Assembly (NCBI RefSeq): GCF_041080655.1
Contig: NZ_CP163525.1
Coordinates: 2,170,001 to 2,234,000, forward strand
Length of the DNA: 64,000 bases
Source: Streptomyces sp. CG4
GTDB taxonomy: Bacteria > Actinomycetota > Actinomycetes > Streptomycetales > Streptomycetaceae
Direction of reading: 5' to 3'
This document shows, piece after piece, positions 51,531-60,825 of the stretch. A program made the position numbers and the translations under genes. Numbering within the stretch: the first letter of the stretch is position 1; each line of letters opens with the position of its first letter. The notes beneath the pieces were generated by a model. It saw nothing but the letters and a program-made list of their open reading frames with translations. It was not told the DNA's origin and did no database searches.

Positions 51531-51932
51531 CTAGCTCCCTCGGTAAACGGAGTAGCCGAACGGGTTGAGCAGCAGCGGCACGTGGTAGTGCTCCCCGGGG
51601 TGCACGGCGAAAGTGATCGCCACCTCGGGGAAGAACACGGCACCGCTGTCCCGATTCGCGGGGGCGTCCTGCTGCGCATCGGCTTGCTTGTTCTCGGACT
51701 GCAAGAAATACGCCTCGACGGCGAAGTCGAGCCGTACGTGGGTGGTCCCCTCCGGCAGTGCCGGCAGGTCCTTGCACCGGCCGTCGGCGTCGGTCGCGGA
51801 GCCGCCGAGCGCCTGCCAGTCCGCTGCCCGGCCGCTGCGGGCGGAGAGCTGGATGGCGACGCCCTCGGCGGGGCGGCCGACCGAGGTGTCCAGGATGTGG
51901 GTGGACACGGAGGCGGTGGTGCTGGTGCTCAT
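51531..51932 (-). CDS. uraH: 5-Hydroxyisourate hydrolase (transthyretin-like)
   Basis: 133 residues. Opens hydroxyisourate to OHCU. N-terminal His in VSTHILDTSVGRPA, Arg further on, His in GEHYHVPLLLNPFGYSVYRGS, and the diagnostic C-terminal YRGS. An insertion rich in Gln/Ala/Asp (NKQADAQQDAPANRD, about 80-95) lengthens one loop. The ATG at 51932 lies 4 bp behind uraD. Confidence 0.96.
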   Translation of the reverse strand: MSTSTTASVSTHILDTSVGRPAEGVAIQLSARSGRAADWQALGGSATDADGRCKDLPALPEGTTHVRLDFAVEAYFLQSENKQADAQQDAPANRDSGAVFFPEVAITFAVHPGEHYHVPLLLNPFGYSVYRGS

Positions 51933-51936
51933 GGTG

Positions 51937-52449
51937 TCAGGCGTCCTCTTCGACGAGTCGGGCCAGTCGGATGCGGTTGATCTTGCCCAGCTCGGTGCGG
52001 ACGATCTCCCGCTCCTGCTCCGGCGCGTTCCCGATCCGCTCCTTGACGGCGTCGCGCATCTGCTCGCCGGTGCGACCGGTGGCGCAGATCAGGAACACAT
52101 GGCCGAACTTGTCCTGGTAGGCCAGGTTGAGTTCGAGCATCTCGGTCCTGAGTGCCTCCGAGGCGCCGGCCATGCCGCGCTGCTCGCGGGCGGAGGTGGG
52201 GTCGCCGGGCTTGGGGCGGCCGATCGGCGGGTGCCCCGCCATGGCCTCCTCCAGGTCCGCCGTGGTCAGCTCGGCCATGGCGGCGTCACTGGCGGCGTAG
52301 AGCTCGTCGGCGCCGGCGTAGGGGCGGGCGGCGAGCAGTCGCCGGGCCCACGTGGTGGAGGCACACGCCTCGTGGAGGGCGGCGAGGGCCGCGCGCTCCT
52401 CCAGGTCGTTGAACCGGGCCAGGCCCGGGGGCGTGGAAGTCGAAGTCAC
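51937..52449 (-). CDS. uraD: OHCU decarboxylase
   Basis: 170 residues. Decarboxylates 2-oxo-4-hydroxy-4-carboxy-5-ureidoimidazoline to S-allantoin. Catalytic His in AGHPPIGRP; other conserved parts are FNDLEERAALAALHEACAS, FGHVFLICATGRTGEQM and the C-terminal LGKINRIRLARL. The GTG at 52449 follows GGAGGC. First gene of the uraD-uraH-uricase-permease operon, about 43 bp after the predicted start of transcription. Confidence 0.96.
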   Translation of the reverse strand: MTSTSTPPGLARFNDLEERAALAALHEACASTTWARRLLAARPYAGADELYAASDAAMAELTTADLEEAMAGHPPIGRPKPGDPTSAREQRGMAGASEALRTEMLELNLAYQDKFGHVFLICATGRTGEQMRDAVKERIGNAPEQEREIVRTELGKINRIRLARLVEEDA

Positions 52450-52498
52450 GGGAGCCTCCGTGGCCGGATTCGGCCTTCGTGCTTGAGCGGGCTGCCGA

Positions 52499-52528
52499 TA
52501 GCTAACGCCCCCGGAAACGCCACGTCAA
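52499..52528 (-). promoter_or_regulatory. Promoter of the uraD-uraH-uricase operon
   Basis: Reverse strand: -35 TTGACG (52528-52523), 18-bp spacer, -10 TAGCTA (52504-52499). The -35 is part of the palindrome at 52525-52539. Confidence 0.65.
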
Positions 52529-52539
52529 CACTTTGTTGA
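52525..52539. promoter_or_regulatory. Palindromic operator over the uricase-operon -35
   Basis: Reverse strand reading TTCAACAAAGTGTTGACG. The katA promoter has TTCAACAAACTGTTGACG in the same position relative to its -35, a 17/18 match. Arms TCAAC/GTTGA are perfect. Confidence 0.7.
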
Positions 52540-52601
52540 AAATTCCGCGTAACAAGACGTATGGCTCCGGAGCCGTGCTACCGCCCCGCCCCCGTGGCCG
52601 A

Positions 52602-52964
52602 TCAGGCACCCTTCTCACGGTTGAGGTAGTTGTAGACCGTGAAGCGGCTGACGCCGAGCGCGCCCGCCACGGTCTCCACGCCGTGCCGCACGGCGAAGGC
52701 GCCGCGGGCTTCCAGTATGCGCACGATCTCCTGTTTCGCCTTGCGGTCCAGGTCGGCCAGCGGCCGGCCCTGCCGGCGCTCCATGGCGGCCAGGATGTGA
52801 TCGAGGGAGTCGGCGAGCTGAGGCAGGCGCACGGCGACGACGTCGACACCCTCCCAGGCGAGGACGACATCGTCGGGGCCGGCCTCGTCCGGCGGGACCA
52901 GCCGCCCGCCCATGGCGTCGACCAGCGGCTTCACGGCCGTGATGAAGGGCTCGTCCGCGCTCAT
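52602..52964 (-). CDS. Small helix-turn-helix protein
   Basis: 120 residues. A helical N-terminal part containing PLADLDRKAKQEIVRILEAR is followed by a Fis-type helix-turn-helix at the extreme C-terminus (VETVAGALGVSRFTVYNYLN). The N-terminal half (about 1-60; VDAMGGRLVPPDEAGPDDVV) may sense a ligand. The ATG at 52964 overlaps the stop of the thiamine-binding-like gene. It ends 150 bp before uraD and is read in the same direction. Position next to the shared uricase/katA palindrome makes it a candidate regulator of that site; unproven. Confidence 0.8.
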   Translation of the reverse strand: MSADEPFITAVKPLVDAMGGRLVPPDEAGPDDVVLAWEGVDVVAVRLPQLADSLDHILAAMERRQGRPLADLDRKAKQEIVRILEARGAFAVRHGVETVAGALGVSRFTVYNYLNREKGA

Positions 52965-53224
52965 CTATCGCCCTCCCCGTTCCCGTCGTCGACCACGTTG
53001 ACCTGGAGCGAGATCCGGGTGGCACCGGCCGCCAGGCTCTTGCGCAGCAACGCGTCCACGGCATCGAGCACGCGGTCCGCGCCGCCTTCGGCCGTGTTAC
53101 CGAACGGTCCGACGTCGACGGCGTCCAGTTCGGCCGTCTCGATGACCTCCCGCGCCACCAGGGCGTGCGCGGGCGCCTCGTCCAGATCGAAGGGTTCGGT
53201 CGTGAACTCCACTCTCAATCGCAC
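52961..53224 (-). CDS. Thiamine-binding-like (MTH1187/YkoF family) small protein
   Basis: 87 residues. Ferredoxin-like alpha/beta pattern with the family core DAVDVGPFGNTAEGGADRVL and AGATRISLQVNV. Relatives bind thiamine or related small ligands and often partner transporters or regulators. The GTG at 53224 follows AGGTTGAG. Its stop overlaps the helix-turn-helix gene (ATGA), so the two make one unit and could form a sensor/regulator pair. Confidence 0.7.
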   Translation of the reverse strand: MRLRVEFTTEPFDLDEAPAHALVAREVIETAELDAVDVGPFGNTAEGGADRVLDAVDALLRKSLAAGATRISLQVNVVDDGNGEGDR

Positions 53225-53278
53225 GCGCTCAACCTAGCGCCCGCCGGCGCTTTTCGGGCGGTCGGCAACGAACCCCCC

Positions 53279-53308
53279 TTGACAAGCGCCGACACACGAC
53301 GGCAATCT
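53279..53308 (+). promoter_or_regulatory. hyi-glxR promoter
   Basis: -35 TTGACA (53279-53284), 18-bp spacer, -10 CAATCT (53303-53308). The start point would fall within the first AllR-type operator. Confidence 0.6.
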
Positions 53309-53343
53309 TCCATTAAGCAGAAACGAACTTCCGTAATGCGGAA
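53308..53343. promoter_or_regulatory. Pair of AllR-type operators at hyi
   Basis: TTCCATTAAGCAGAA (53308-53322) and TTCCGTAATGCGGAA (53329-53343), start to start 21 bp; the second is nearly a perfect palindrome. They sit at and just after the predicted transcription start. Confidence 0.75.
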
Positions 53344-53373
53344 TATCGACCCACGGAAGGGAGCGCGGCCCGA

Positions 53374-54231
53374 ATGCCAGGTTTCGAATGGAGCACAGCC
53401 GCAGACCAGCGCTTCAACGTCAACCTGTCGATCCTCTTCACGGAACTCCCGCTCCTGGAGCGCCCCGCGGCCGCCGCCGCGGCGGGCTTCACGGCGGTCG
53501 AGCTGTGGTGGCCCTGGGTCGACTCCCCCACCCCCGAGCAGTCCGAGCTCGACGCCCTGAAGAAGGCGATCGAGGACGCGGGCGTCCAGCTCACGGGCCT
53601 GAACTTCTACGCCGGACAGCTGCCGGGCCCGGACCGCGGCGCCCTGTCGGTCCCGGGCGAGGAGTCGGACCGGTTCCGCGCCAACATCGACGTGGCCATC
53701 GCCTTCGCCCAGTCCCTCGGCTGCACGGTGTTCAACGCCCTGTACGGCAACCGCGTCGACGGTGTGGACCCGGCCGAGCAGGACGCCCTCGCCCTGGAGA
53801 ACCTGGTCCTCGCGGCCCGGGCGGTCGGCCGGGTCGGCGGGACGATCCTGGTCGAGGCCCTGAACCAGCCCGAGTCGCCGAAGTGCCCGATCGTGAGCGC
53901 GCCCCAGGCGATCGAGATCGTCGACAAGGTCAACGAGGCGACGGGTCTCGGGAACGCGAAGTTCCTGATGGACCTGTACCACCTGTCGATGAACGGCGAG
54001 GACCTGCCGTCGGTGATCGAGCAGTACGCGGCGAAGACCGGCCACGTCCAGATCGCCGACAACCCCGGCCGCGGCGCCCCCGGGACGGGTTCGCTCCCGC
54101 TGGAGGAGCTGCTCGACCAGCTGAGGAAGGCCGGTTACGACGGCTGGGTCGGTCTGGAGTACAAGGCCGGCGACCGCCCGAGCGCCGAGTCCTTCGACTG
54201 GCTCCCGCGCGAGGCGCGTGCCGCCCGCTGA
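53374..54231 (+). CDS. hyi: Hydroxypyruvate isomerase (Hyi-type TIM barrel)
   Basis: 285 residues, xylose-isomerase-like TIM barrel. Interconverts hydroxypyruvate and tartronate semialdehyde. Characteristic pieces: RFNVNLSILFTELPLLERPA at the start, FNALYGNRVDGVDP, catalytic Glu in ILVEALNQPE, metal residues in LMDLYHLSMNGED and HVQIADNPGRGAPGTG, and a final Glu in GWVGLEYK. The ATG at 53374 follows GGAAGGGAG. Forms an operon with glxR and lies in the glyoxylate branch with gcl. Confidence 0.93.
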   Translation: MPGFEWSTAADQRFNVNLSILFTELPLLERPAAAAAAGFTAVELWWPWVDSPTPEQSELDALKKAIEDAGVQLTGLNFYAGQLPGPDRGALSVPGEESDRFRANIDVAIAFAQSLGCTVFNALYGNRVDGVDPAEQDALALENLVLAARAVGRVGGTILVEALNQPESPKCPIVSAPQAIEIVDKVNEATGLGNAKFLMDLYHLSMNGEDLPSVIEQYAAKTGHVQIADNPGRGAPGTGSLPLEELLDQLRKAGYDGWVGLEYKAGDRPSAESFDWLPREARAAR

Positions 54232-54274
54232 ACCCCCCGACTTTGCAAGGCAGTTGAGAGAGGCACCCCCAATC

Positions 54275-55192
54275 ATGAGCAGCAACCTTTCCGATTCCTC
54301 CCGCCCGGCCCGCCCTGCGATCGCGTGGATCGGCCTCGGCATCATGGGCTCCCCCATGTCCGAGAACCTGATCAAGGCGGGTTACGACGTCACCGGCTTC
54401 ACGCTGGAGCAGGACAAGCTGGACCGCCTGGCCGCCGCCGGCGGCACCGTGGCCGGCTCGATCGCCGAGGCCGTGCGCGACGCCGACGTGGTGATCACGA
54501 TGGTGCCCGCGTCCCCGCAGGTCGAGGCCATCTCCTACGGCCCCGACGGCATCCTGGAGAACGCCAGGCAGGGCGCCCTGCTGATCGACATGTCCTCGAT
54601 CACCCCGCAGACCTCCGTCGACCTGGCCGCCGCGGCCAAGGACAAGGGCATCCGGGTGCTCGACGCCCCGGTGTCCGGCGGTGAGGCCGGCGCCATCGAG
54701 GCCGTACTGTCGATCATGGTCGGCGGTGAGCAGGCCGACTTCGACCAGGCCAAGCCGATCTTCGACGCGCTGGGCAAGACCATCGTGCTGTGCGGCCCGC
54801 ACGGCTCCGGCCAGACCGTGAAGGCGGCCAACCAGCTGATCGTGGCCGTGAACATCCAGGCGTGCGCCGAGGCCGTGGTCTTCCTGGAGAAGTCGGGCGT
54901 GGACCTCGCGGCCGCGCTGGACGTCCTGGGCGGCGGCCTCGCGGGCTCGACCGTGCTGACCCGCAAGAAGGACAACTTCCTCAACCGCGACTTCAAGCCG
55001 GGCTTCCGTATCGACCTGCACCACAAGGACATGGGCATCGTCACGGACGCCGCCCGCAACGTGGGTGCCGCGCTGCCCGTCGGTGCCGTGGTCGCGCAGT
55101 TGGTCGCCTCGCTGCGCGCCCAGGGCGACGGCGGTCTGGACCACTCGGCTCTGCTGCGGGCCGTGGAGCGCCTGTCCGGCGCCCAGGTCTGA
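54275..55192 (+). CDS. glxR: 2-Hydroxy-3-oxopropionate (tartronate semialdehyde) reductase
   Basis: 305 residues, beta-hydroxyacid dehydrogenase family. Rossmann motif WIGLGIMGSPMSENL, substrate loop DAPVSGGEAGAI, catalytic Lys in GQTVKAANQLIV, and HKDMGIVTDAARNVG in the C-terminal domain. Reduces the Gcl product tartronate semialdehyde to D-glycerate. The ATG at 54275 follows GAGAGAGG; the in-frame ATG at 54218 overlaps hyi and lacks a site. Co-transcribed with hyi (43 bp apart). Confidence 0.96.
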   Translation: MSSNLSDSSRPARPAIAWIGLGIMGSPMSENLIKAGYDVTGFTLEQDKLDRLAAAGGTVAGSIAEAVRDADVVITMVPASPQVEAISYGPDGILENARQGALLIDMSSITPQTSVDLAAAAKDKGIRVLDAPVSGGEAGAIEAVLSIMVGGEQADFDQAKPIFDALGKTIVLCGPHGSGQTVKAANQLIVAVNIQACAEAVVFLEKSGVDLAAALDVLGGGLAGSTVLTRKKDNFLNRDFKPGFRIDLHHKDMGIVTDAARNVGAALPVGAVVAQLVASLRAQGDGGLDHSALLRAVERLSGAQV

Positions 55193-55307
55193 CGCGCCCC
55201 TGAGACTTCCGGGCGGCGCCGCCGCTGACACCTGTCCTGTCGCGCCCAGGCGCCGGCGCCGTCCGGAACCACCCGCAGATCACCCGCAGACCAGGCTCAG
55301 ATCGACT

Positions 55308-55322
55308 TCAACAAACTGTTGA
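55308..55322. promoter_or_regulatory. Palindromic operator over the katA -35
   Basis: TCAACAAACTGTTGA inside TTCAACAAACTGTTGACG; the same sequence bar one base lies over the uricase-operon -35. The -35 hexamer TTGACG is its right end. Confidence 0.7.
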
Positions 55323-55348
55323 CGTTCAGATTGCCCCACTTCTAGGCT
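55319..55348 (+). promoter_or_regulatory. katA promoter
   Basis: -35 TTGACG (55319-55324), 18-bp spacer, -10 TAGGCT (55343-55348). The 12-mer ACTTCTAGGCTC containing the -10 is repeated 17 bp downstream (55356-55367). Confidence 0.65.
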
Positions 55349-55363
55349 CACAAGACTTCTAGG

Positions 55364-55378
55364 CTCCACAAAGCGGAA
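55364..55378. promoter_or_regulatory. AllR-type operator at katA
   Basis: CTCCACAAAGCGGAA, nearly identical to the first allB site. Exactly 21 bp on, at 55385, a left half-site TTCCG occurs but the right half is not conserved. Located about 10 bp after the predicted transcription start. Confidence 0.6.
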
Positions 55379-55414
55379 GAAGATTTCCGCTGCCATCCGC
55401 ACGGAAGGTCCACG

Positions 55415-56878
55415 ATGTCGAAGCGCGTGCTCACGACAGAGGCCGGCGCCCCGGTCGCCGACAACCAGAACTCCGCATCCGCCGGCGTCGGCGGCCCGCT
55501 CCTGATCCAGGACCAGCAGCTCCTGGAGAAGCTCGCACGCTTCAACCGCGAGCGGATCCCGGAGCGCGTGGTGCACGCCCGTGGCTCCGGCGCGTACGGC
55601 CACTTCGAGGTGACCGACGACGTCACCGGCTTCACCCACGCCGACTTCCTGAGCGAGATCGGCAAGCGCACCGAGGTCTTCCTGCGCTTCTCCACGGTCG
55701 CCGACTCCCTCGGCGGCGCGGACGCCGTCCGTGACCCGCGGGGCTTCGCGCTGAAGTTCTACACCGAGGAGGGCAACTACGACCTCGTCGGCAACAACAC
55801 CCCGGTGTTCTTCATCAAGGACCCGATCAAGTTCCCCGACTTCATCCACTCGCAGAAGCGGGACCCGTTCACCGGCAAGCAGGAGCCGGACAACGTCTGG
55901 GACTTCTGGGCACACGCCCCCGAGGCCACGCACCAGGTGACCTGGCTGATGGGCGACCGCGGCATCCCGGCGTCGTACCGGCACATGAACGGCTACGGCT
56001 CGCACACCTACCAGTGGACGAACGCGGAGGGCGAGGCCTTCTTCGTCAAGTACCACTTCAAGACGAACCAGGGCATCCGCTGCCTGAGCAGCGAGCAGGC
56101 CGCGGAGCTGGCGGGCAAGGACCCGGGCTCGCACCAGACGGACCTGCTGCAGGCCATCGAGCGGGGCGTGCACCCGTCCTGGACCCTCTACGTCCAGATC
56201 ATGCCGGCGGCCGAGGCGGCGGACTACCGCTTCAACCCGTTCGACCTGACCAAGGTCTGGCCGCACAAGGACTACCCGCTGCAGCGCGTGGGCCGCCTGG
56301 TCCTCGACCGCAACCCCGACAACGTCTTCGCCGAGGTCGAGCAGGCCGCGTTCTCCCCGAACAACTTCGTTCCGGGCATCGGCCCCTCCCCCGACAAGAT
56401 GCTCCAGGGCCGCCTGTTCGCCTACGCGGACGCACACCGCTACCGCCTGGGCGTCAACCACACCCACCTCGCCGTGAACGCCCCGAAGGCGGTCGCGGGC
56501 GGCGCCCAGAACTACGGCCGCGACGGCTTCATGGCGGTCAACGGCCAGGGCCGCGGCGCCAAGAACTACGAGCCGAACTCCTACGACGGCCCGGCGGAGA
56601 CCGGCCGCCCGCTGTCGGCTCCCCTGGCGGTCTCCGGCTACACGGGCAACCACGAGGCACCGCTGCACACCAAGGACGACGCCTTCTTCCAGGCGGGCGA
56701 GCTGTACCGCCTGATGTCCGAGGAGGAGAAGTCCCGCCTCGTCGCGAACATCGCCGGCGGCCTCTCGCAGGTCTCCCGCGACGACGTGATCGAGAAGAAC
56801 CTGGCCCACTTCCACGCCGCCGACCCGGACTACGGCAAGCGCGTGGAGGAGGCGGTCCGCGCCCTGCGCGAGGACTGA
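55415..56878 (+). CDS. katA: Catalase (small-subunit haem catalase)
   Basis: 487 residues, monofunctional clade 3. Distal His in [16 protein letters not shown], Asn in [15 protein letters not shown], Ser/Phe around [13 protein letters not shown], and proximal haem ligand Tyr in [20 protein letters not shown]-site residues lie around [12 protein letters not shown]. The ATG at 55415 follows GGAAGG. Placed between glxR and gcl and sharing a promoter palindrome with the uricase operon, it is most simply read as the catalase that disposes of uricase-derived H2O2. It ends in a strong terminator. Confidence 0.97.
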   Translation: MSKRVLTTEAGAPVADNQNSASAGVGGPLLIQDQQLLEKLARFNRERIPERVVHARGSGAYGHFEVTDDVTGFTHADFLSEIGKRTEVFLRFSTVADSLGGADAVRDPRGFALKFYTEEGNYDLVGNNTPVFFIKDPIKFPDFIHSQKRDPFTGKQEPDNVWDFWAHAPEATHQVTWLMGDRGIPASYRHMNGYGSHTYQWTNAEGEAFFVKYHFKTNQGIRCLSSEQAAELAGKDPGSHQTDLLQAIERGVHPSWTLYVQIMPAAEAADYRFNPFDLTKVWPHKDYPLQRVGRLVLDRNPDNVFAEVEQAAFSPNNFVPGIGPSPDKMLQGRLFAYADAHRYRLGVNHTHLAVNAPKAVAGGAQNYGRDGFMAVNGQGRGAKNYEPNSYDGPAETGRPLSAPLAVSGYTGNHEAPLHTKDDAFFQAGELYRLMSEEEKSRLVANIAGGLSQVSRDDVIEKNLAHFHAADPDYGKRVEEAVRALRED

Positions 56879-56897
56879 GACCAGTAACCCGCAAGCA

Positions 56898-56934
56898 GCG
56901 TACGGAACCTGACGGGAGGTCAGGTTCCGTACGC
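56898..56934. terminator. katA terminator
   Basis: Perfect 16-bp inverted repeat GCGTACGGAACCTGAC / complement with a 5-base loop, 20 bp after the katA stop. Confidence 0.85.
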
Positions 56935-57285
56935 GGCCCGCGCGACACGCCTGGCGGCCCGGATGAGGGGTGGCCGTACGGCGGTGGGCGCGGGCAGGGC
57001 GAGGACCGCGGCGGCGTGCGAGCCAGTGCGGTGGTGAAGGACCGGGTCCCCTTCTCGACCAGAGGGGAGGGGATCCCGGTTCCGTCGCATCCGCCGCGGT
57101 CCCACCCAGCCCCCTCCACGGGGGCCGCTCGCTCCGTCCGGCGGCGCGAACGTCCTGTCGCGCCCAGCCTCGCGCCGTCGGACGGTCACCATACGGACAC
57201 GAAGCGCTCCCCCGGTCCAGGGGGAGCGCTTCGTGCTGTCCGGGCCCCGCGTGCGGGTCCGCCGTATCCGCCGCACGCTGAAGAC
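56935..57285. other. Intergenic region, no gene recognised
   Basis: About 350 bp between katA and the small hypothetical gene. Apart from the second hairpin (57198-57235) I see no coding or RNA feature; the reverse ORFs across it are frame shadows. Confidence 0.6.
57198..57235. terminator. Second strong hairpin upstream of the small hypothetical gene
   Basis: CACGAAGCGCTCCCCC and its exact complement, loop GGTCCA. A 16-bp perfect stem in an intergenic position; it would insulate the downstream gene. Confidence 0.75.
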
Positions 57286-57516
57286 ATGGCCAATGCGCAG
57301 TATCCGCACATCGTGGTCCACTCCCCCGCCCTGGACGGCTCCCGGCGGGTCACCGAGGGGGACGTGACCCTGGGCATCGCCTCGCATCTGGACGATGTCG
57401 TGGAGATCCTCCGGCTGGCCGACCTGGACCGGATCGAGGTGGAGGAGAGCGATCTCATCGAGTGGCAGGGCGGCGGGCCCGACGACTGGCCCGGGCTGTC
57501 GGAGCACGAGCTGTAG
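57286..57516 (+). CDS. Small conserved hypothetical protein
   Basis: 76 residues, acidic. Begins MANAQYPHIVVHSPALDG, then GDVTLGIASHLDDVVEILRL and a C-terminal DWPGLSEHEL. The even spread of codon types and strong third-position GC support coding. No ribosome site is obvious. No known family; it looks like an orphan Streptomyces protein. Confidence 0.65.
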   Translation: MANAQYPHIVVHSPALDGSRRVTEGDVTLGIASHLDDVVEILRLADLDRIEVEESDLIEWQGGGPDDWPGLSEHEL

Positions 57517-57698
57517 CGGCTGGGCGTACGACAGCGGTCGTAGGCGGGCTACGCCATCCTCAAATGAAGCTCTGAAGACGGGGCCGAAGGCTTCAACCGC
57601 CCCCGCGGTGGGGCAGATTACGTGCATCACGGGGCCCGTCGGCACGGGGGCGGCGGGCCCCGCGACGGGGGAAGCACGGGGGTGCCACGGGGGACGCG

Positions 57699-57734
57699 AA
57701 AGGGCGGCCCGTCCTTACGGACGGGCCGCCCTTT
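57699..57734. terminator. gcl terminator
   Basis: AAAGGGCGGCCCGTCC / complement, 16-bp perfect stem with TTAC loop. On the gcl strand it ends in A-to-T pairs giving a short T-run; 31 bp after the gcl stop. Confidence 0.85.
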
Positions 57735-57764
57735 GGTGCGCCTGACGGTGTCAGACCTTCGGTG

Positions 57765-59552
<1,788 letters not shown>

Positions 59553-59629
59553 CGAGTACTCCTGCTTCGGCTGTCGGATGCGTACTCCCGTCGCGCCCCG
59601 CGGTGAGCACACTCTCCCGAGTGTCAAAC

Positions 59630-59665
59630 TTCCGCATTGCGGAACTTAACTTCTACTATCTGGAA
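59630..59665. promoter_or_regulatory. Pair of AllR-type operators at gcl
   Basis: TTCCGCATTGCGGAA (59630-59644, almost perfect palindrome) and TTCTACTATCTGGAA (59651-59665), start to start 21 bp, covering the predicted transcription start. Confidence 0.75.
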
Positions 59666-59667
59666 TC

Positions 59668-59696
59668 AATGTAGAAGCGCCGGTCAATGTCGTCAA
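59668..59696 (-). promoter_or_regulatory. gcl promoter
   Basis: Reverse strand: -35 TTGACG (59696-59691), 17-bp spacer, -10 TACATT (59673-59668). Predicted start near 59661, inside an AllR-type operator. Confidence 0.7.
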
Positions 59697-59750
59697 GAGA
59701 GGTCCGGAGACATGGCAAGCGCCGGACAAGCGGGGTGCGGGAGGAGGACG

Positions 59751-60755
59751 ATGAGAGGCGCTGTCCCGACGCGACGCCTGGGAGTGGCCATGCCCGAGAG
59801 CATGCCGGTGCGCTGTCCCGTCTGTCGGCGCGAGCACGTCTACACCGCGCCGGTGTATCCCTGCGCGTGCGGCACACCCACCGCCCCGCGCCTCGACCCG
59901 GCCGCGGCGCCGGTCGTGGCCGGGCACCGGGCCTGGGACGACGAGTGGATCGCGCTGCCGTGCACCCGTTGCGCCCGCCGCAACCACTGGCCCCACCCGG
60001 AGCTCGGCTGCCCCTGCGGCACGGTCCTGCGCATCCCGGTGTCCCTACCGGCCGGGACAGAGATCATGACGGAGACCACGAAGGAGATCACGACGGAGAC
60101 CACGAAGGCGGCATCGAGGTCGGACCCGATGCCGGAACCCACGTCCGGCTCGGCCTCGACGCCGGGAGTGGGTATGGAGCCGGGAGTGGCTACGGGGTCC
60201 CTGCACTCCGTGTCGGCATCACAGCCCCCGCCAGCCTCGCCGGCCCCGTCAGCCTCGACGGCCCCGACGTCCCCGTCACCCTCGCCGTCCTCGTCACCCG
60301 AGTCGGCCCCGCCTCCCCCGTCCGCGTCGGCCACCAAGTCGAAGTCCGGCACCCGCCCCGCCCACCCGGCCCGCGGCCCCGCCTTCCAGCCGCGCACCAT
60401 CCGTACCGCCCGCGACGCCGTCACCACCGCCGCGCTCTATCTGCGCTGGCTCGGCTACCGGGACATCCGGCGCGCCGACCAGCGCCCGCCGAACGGCATC
60501 GGGCTGGCCGGCCACGGCGTCCTCGCCCAGGTGGACCCGACCGTCCGCCCGGCGGCACCCCGGGACGTGGAGTGCCTGTGGCTGACGGCGATGACGGAGT
60601 CCGCGGACTGTGTGTACTTCTCCCTCGCCGGCTACACGGACGACGCCCGCAGCCGGGCCGACACCCTGGGCGTCCCCCTGTTCGTCCTCGACCTCACGGG
60701 CACCCCCCGCCCGGTCAACGCCTCGGCGGGCGACCTGAGCGTCGACGGAGCCTGA
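59751..60755 (+). CDS. Zinc-ribbon protein with Mrr-like C-terminal domain
   Basis: 334 residues from ATG 59751, which follows GGAGGAGG; ATG 59790 is a good alternative. Two CxxC...CxCG zinc ribbons (RCPVCRREH...CACG and PCTRCARRNHW...CPCG) are followed by a long Ser/Pro/Thr/Ala linker (about 110-215) and a C-terminal domain (about 225-334: TARDAVTTAALYLRWLGYRD, DVECLWLTAMTESAD, CVYFSLAGYTDDARSRADTL). The last part resembles the Mrr/restriction-endonuclease fold of Streptomyces proteins, but I do not see a clear D-QxK catalytic set. Function unknown; DNA binding is possible. Confidence 0.7.
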   Translation: MRGAVPTRRLGVAMPESMPVRCPVCRREHVYTAPVYPCACGTPTAPRLDPAAAPVVAGHRAWDDEWIALPCTRCARRNHWPHPELGCPCGTVLRIPVSLPAGTEIMTETTKEITTETTKAASRSDPMPEPTSGSASTPGVGMEPGVATGSLHSVSASQPPPASPAPSASTAPTSPSPSPSSSPESAPPPPSASATKSKSGTRPAHPARGPAFQPRTIRTARDAVTTAALYLRWLGYRDIRRADQRPPNGIGLAGHGVLAQVDPTVRPAAPRDVECLWLTAMTESADCVYFSLAGYTDDARSRADTLGVPLFVLDLTGTPRPVNASAGDLSVDGA

Positions 60756-60825
60756 TCGCATACCCGCGGGAGAGGCGGGAGAGATCGCGCCGGCCCCGGC
60801 TCGTGCCGGTCCGCCGCGCCCCGTG

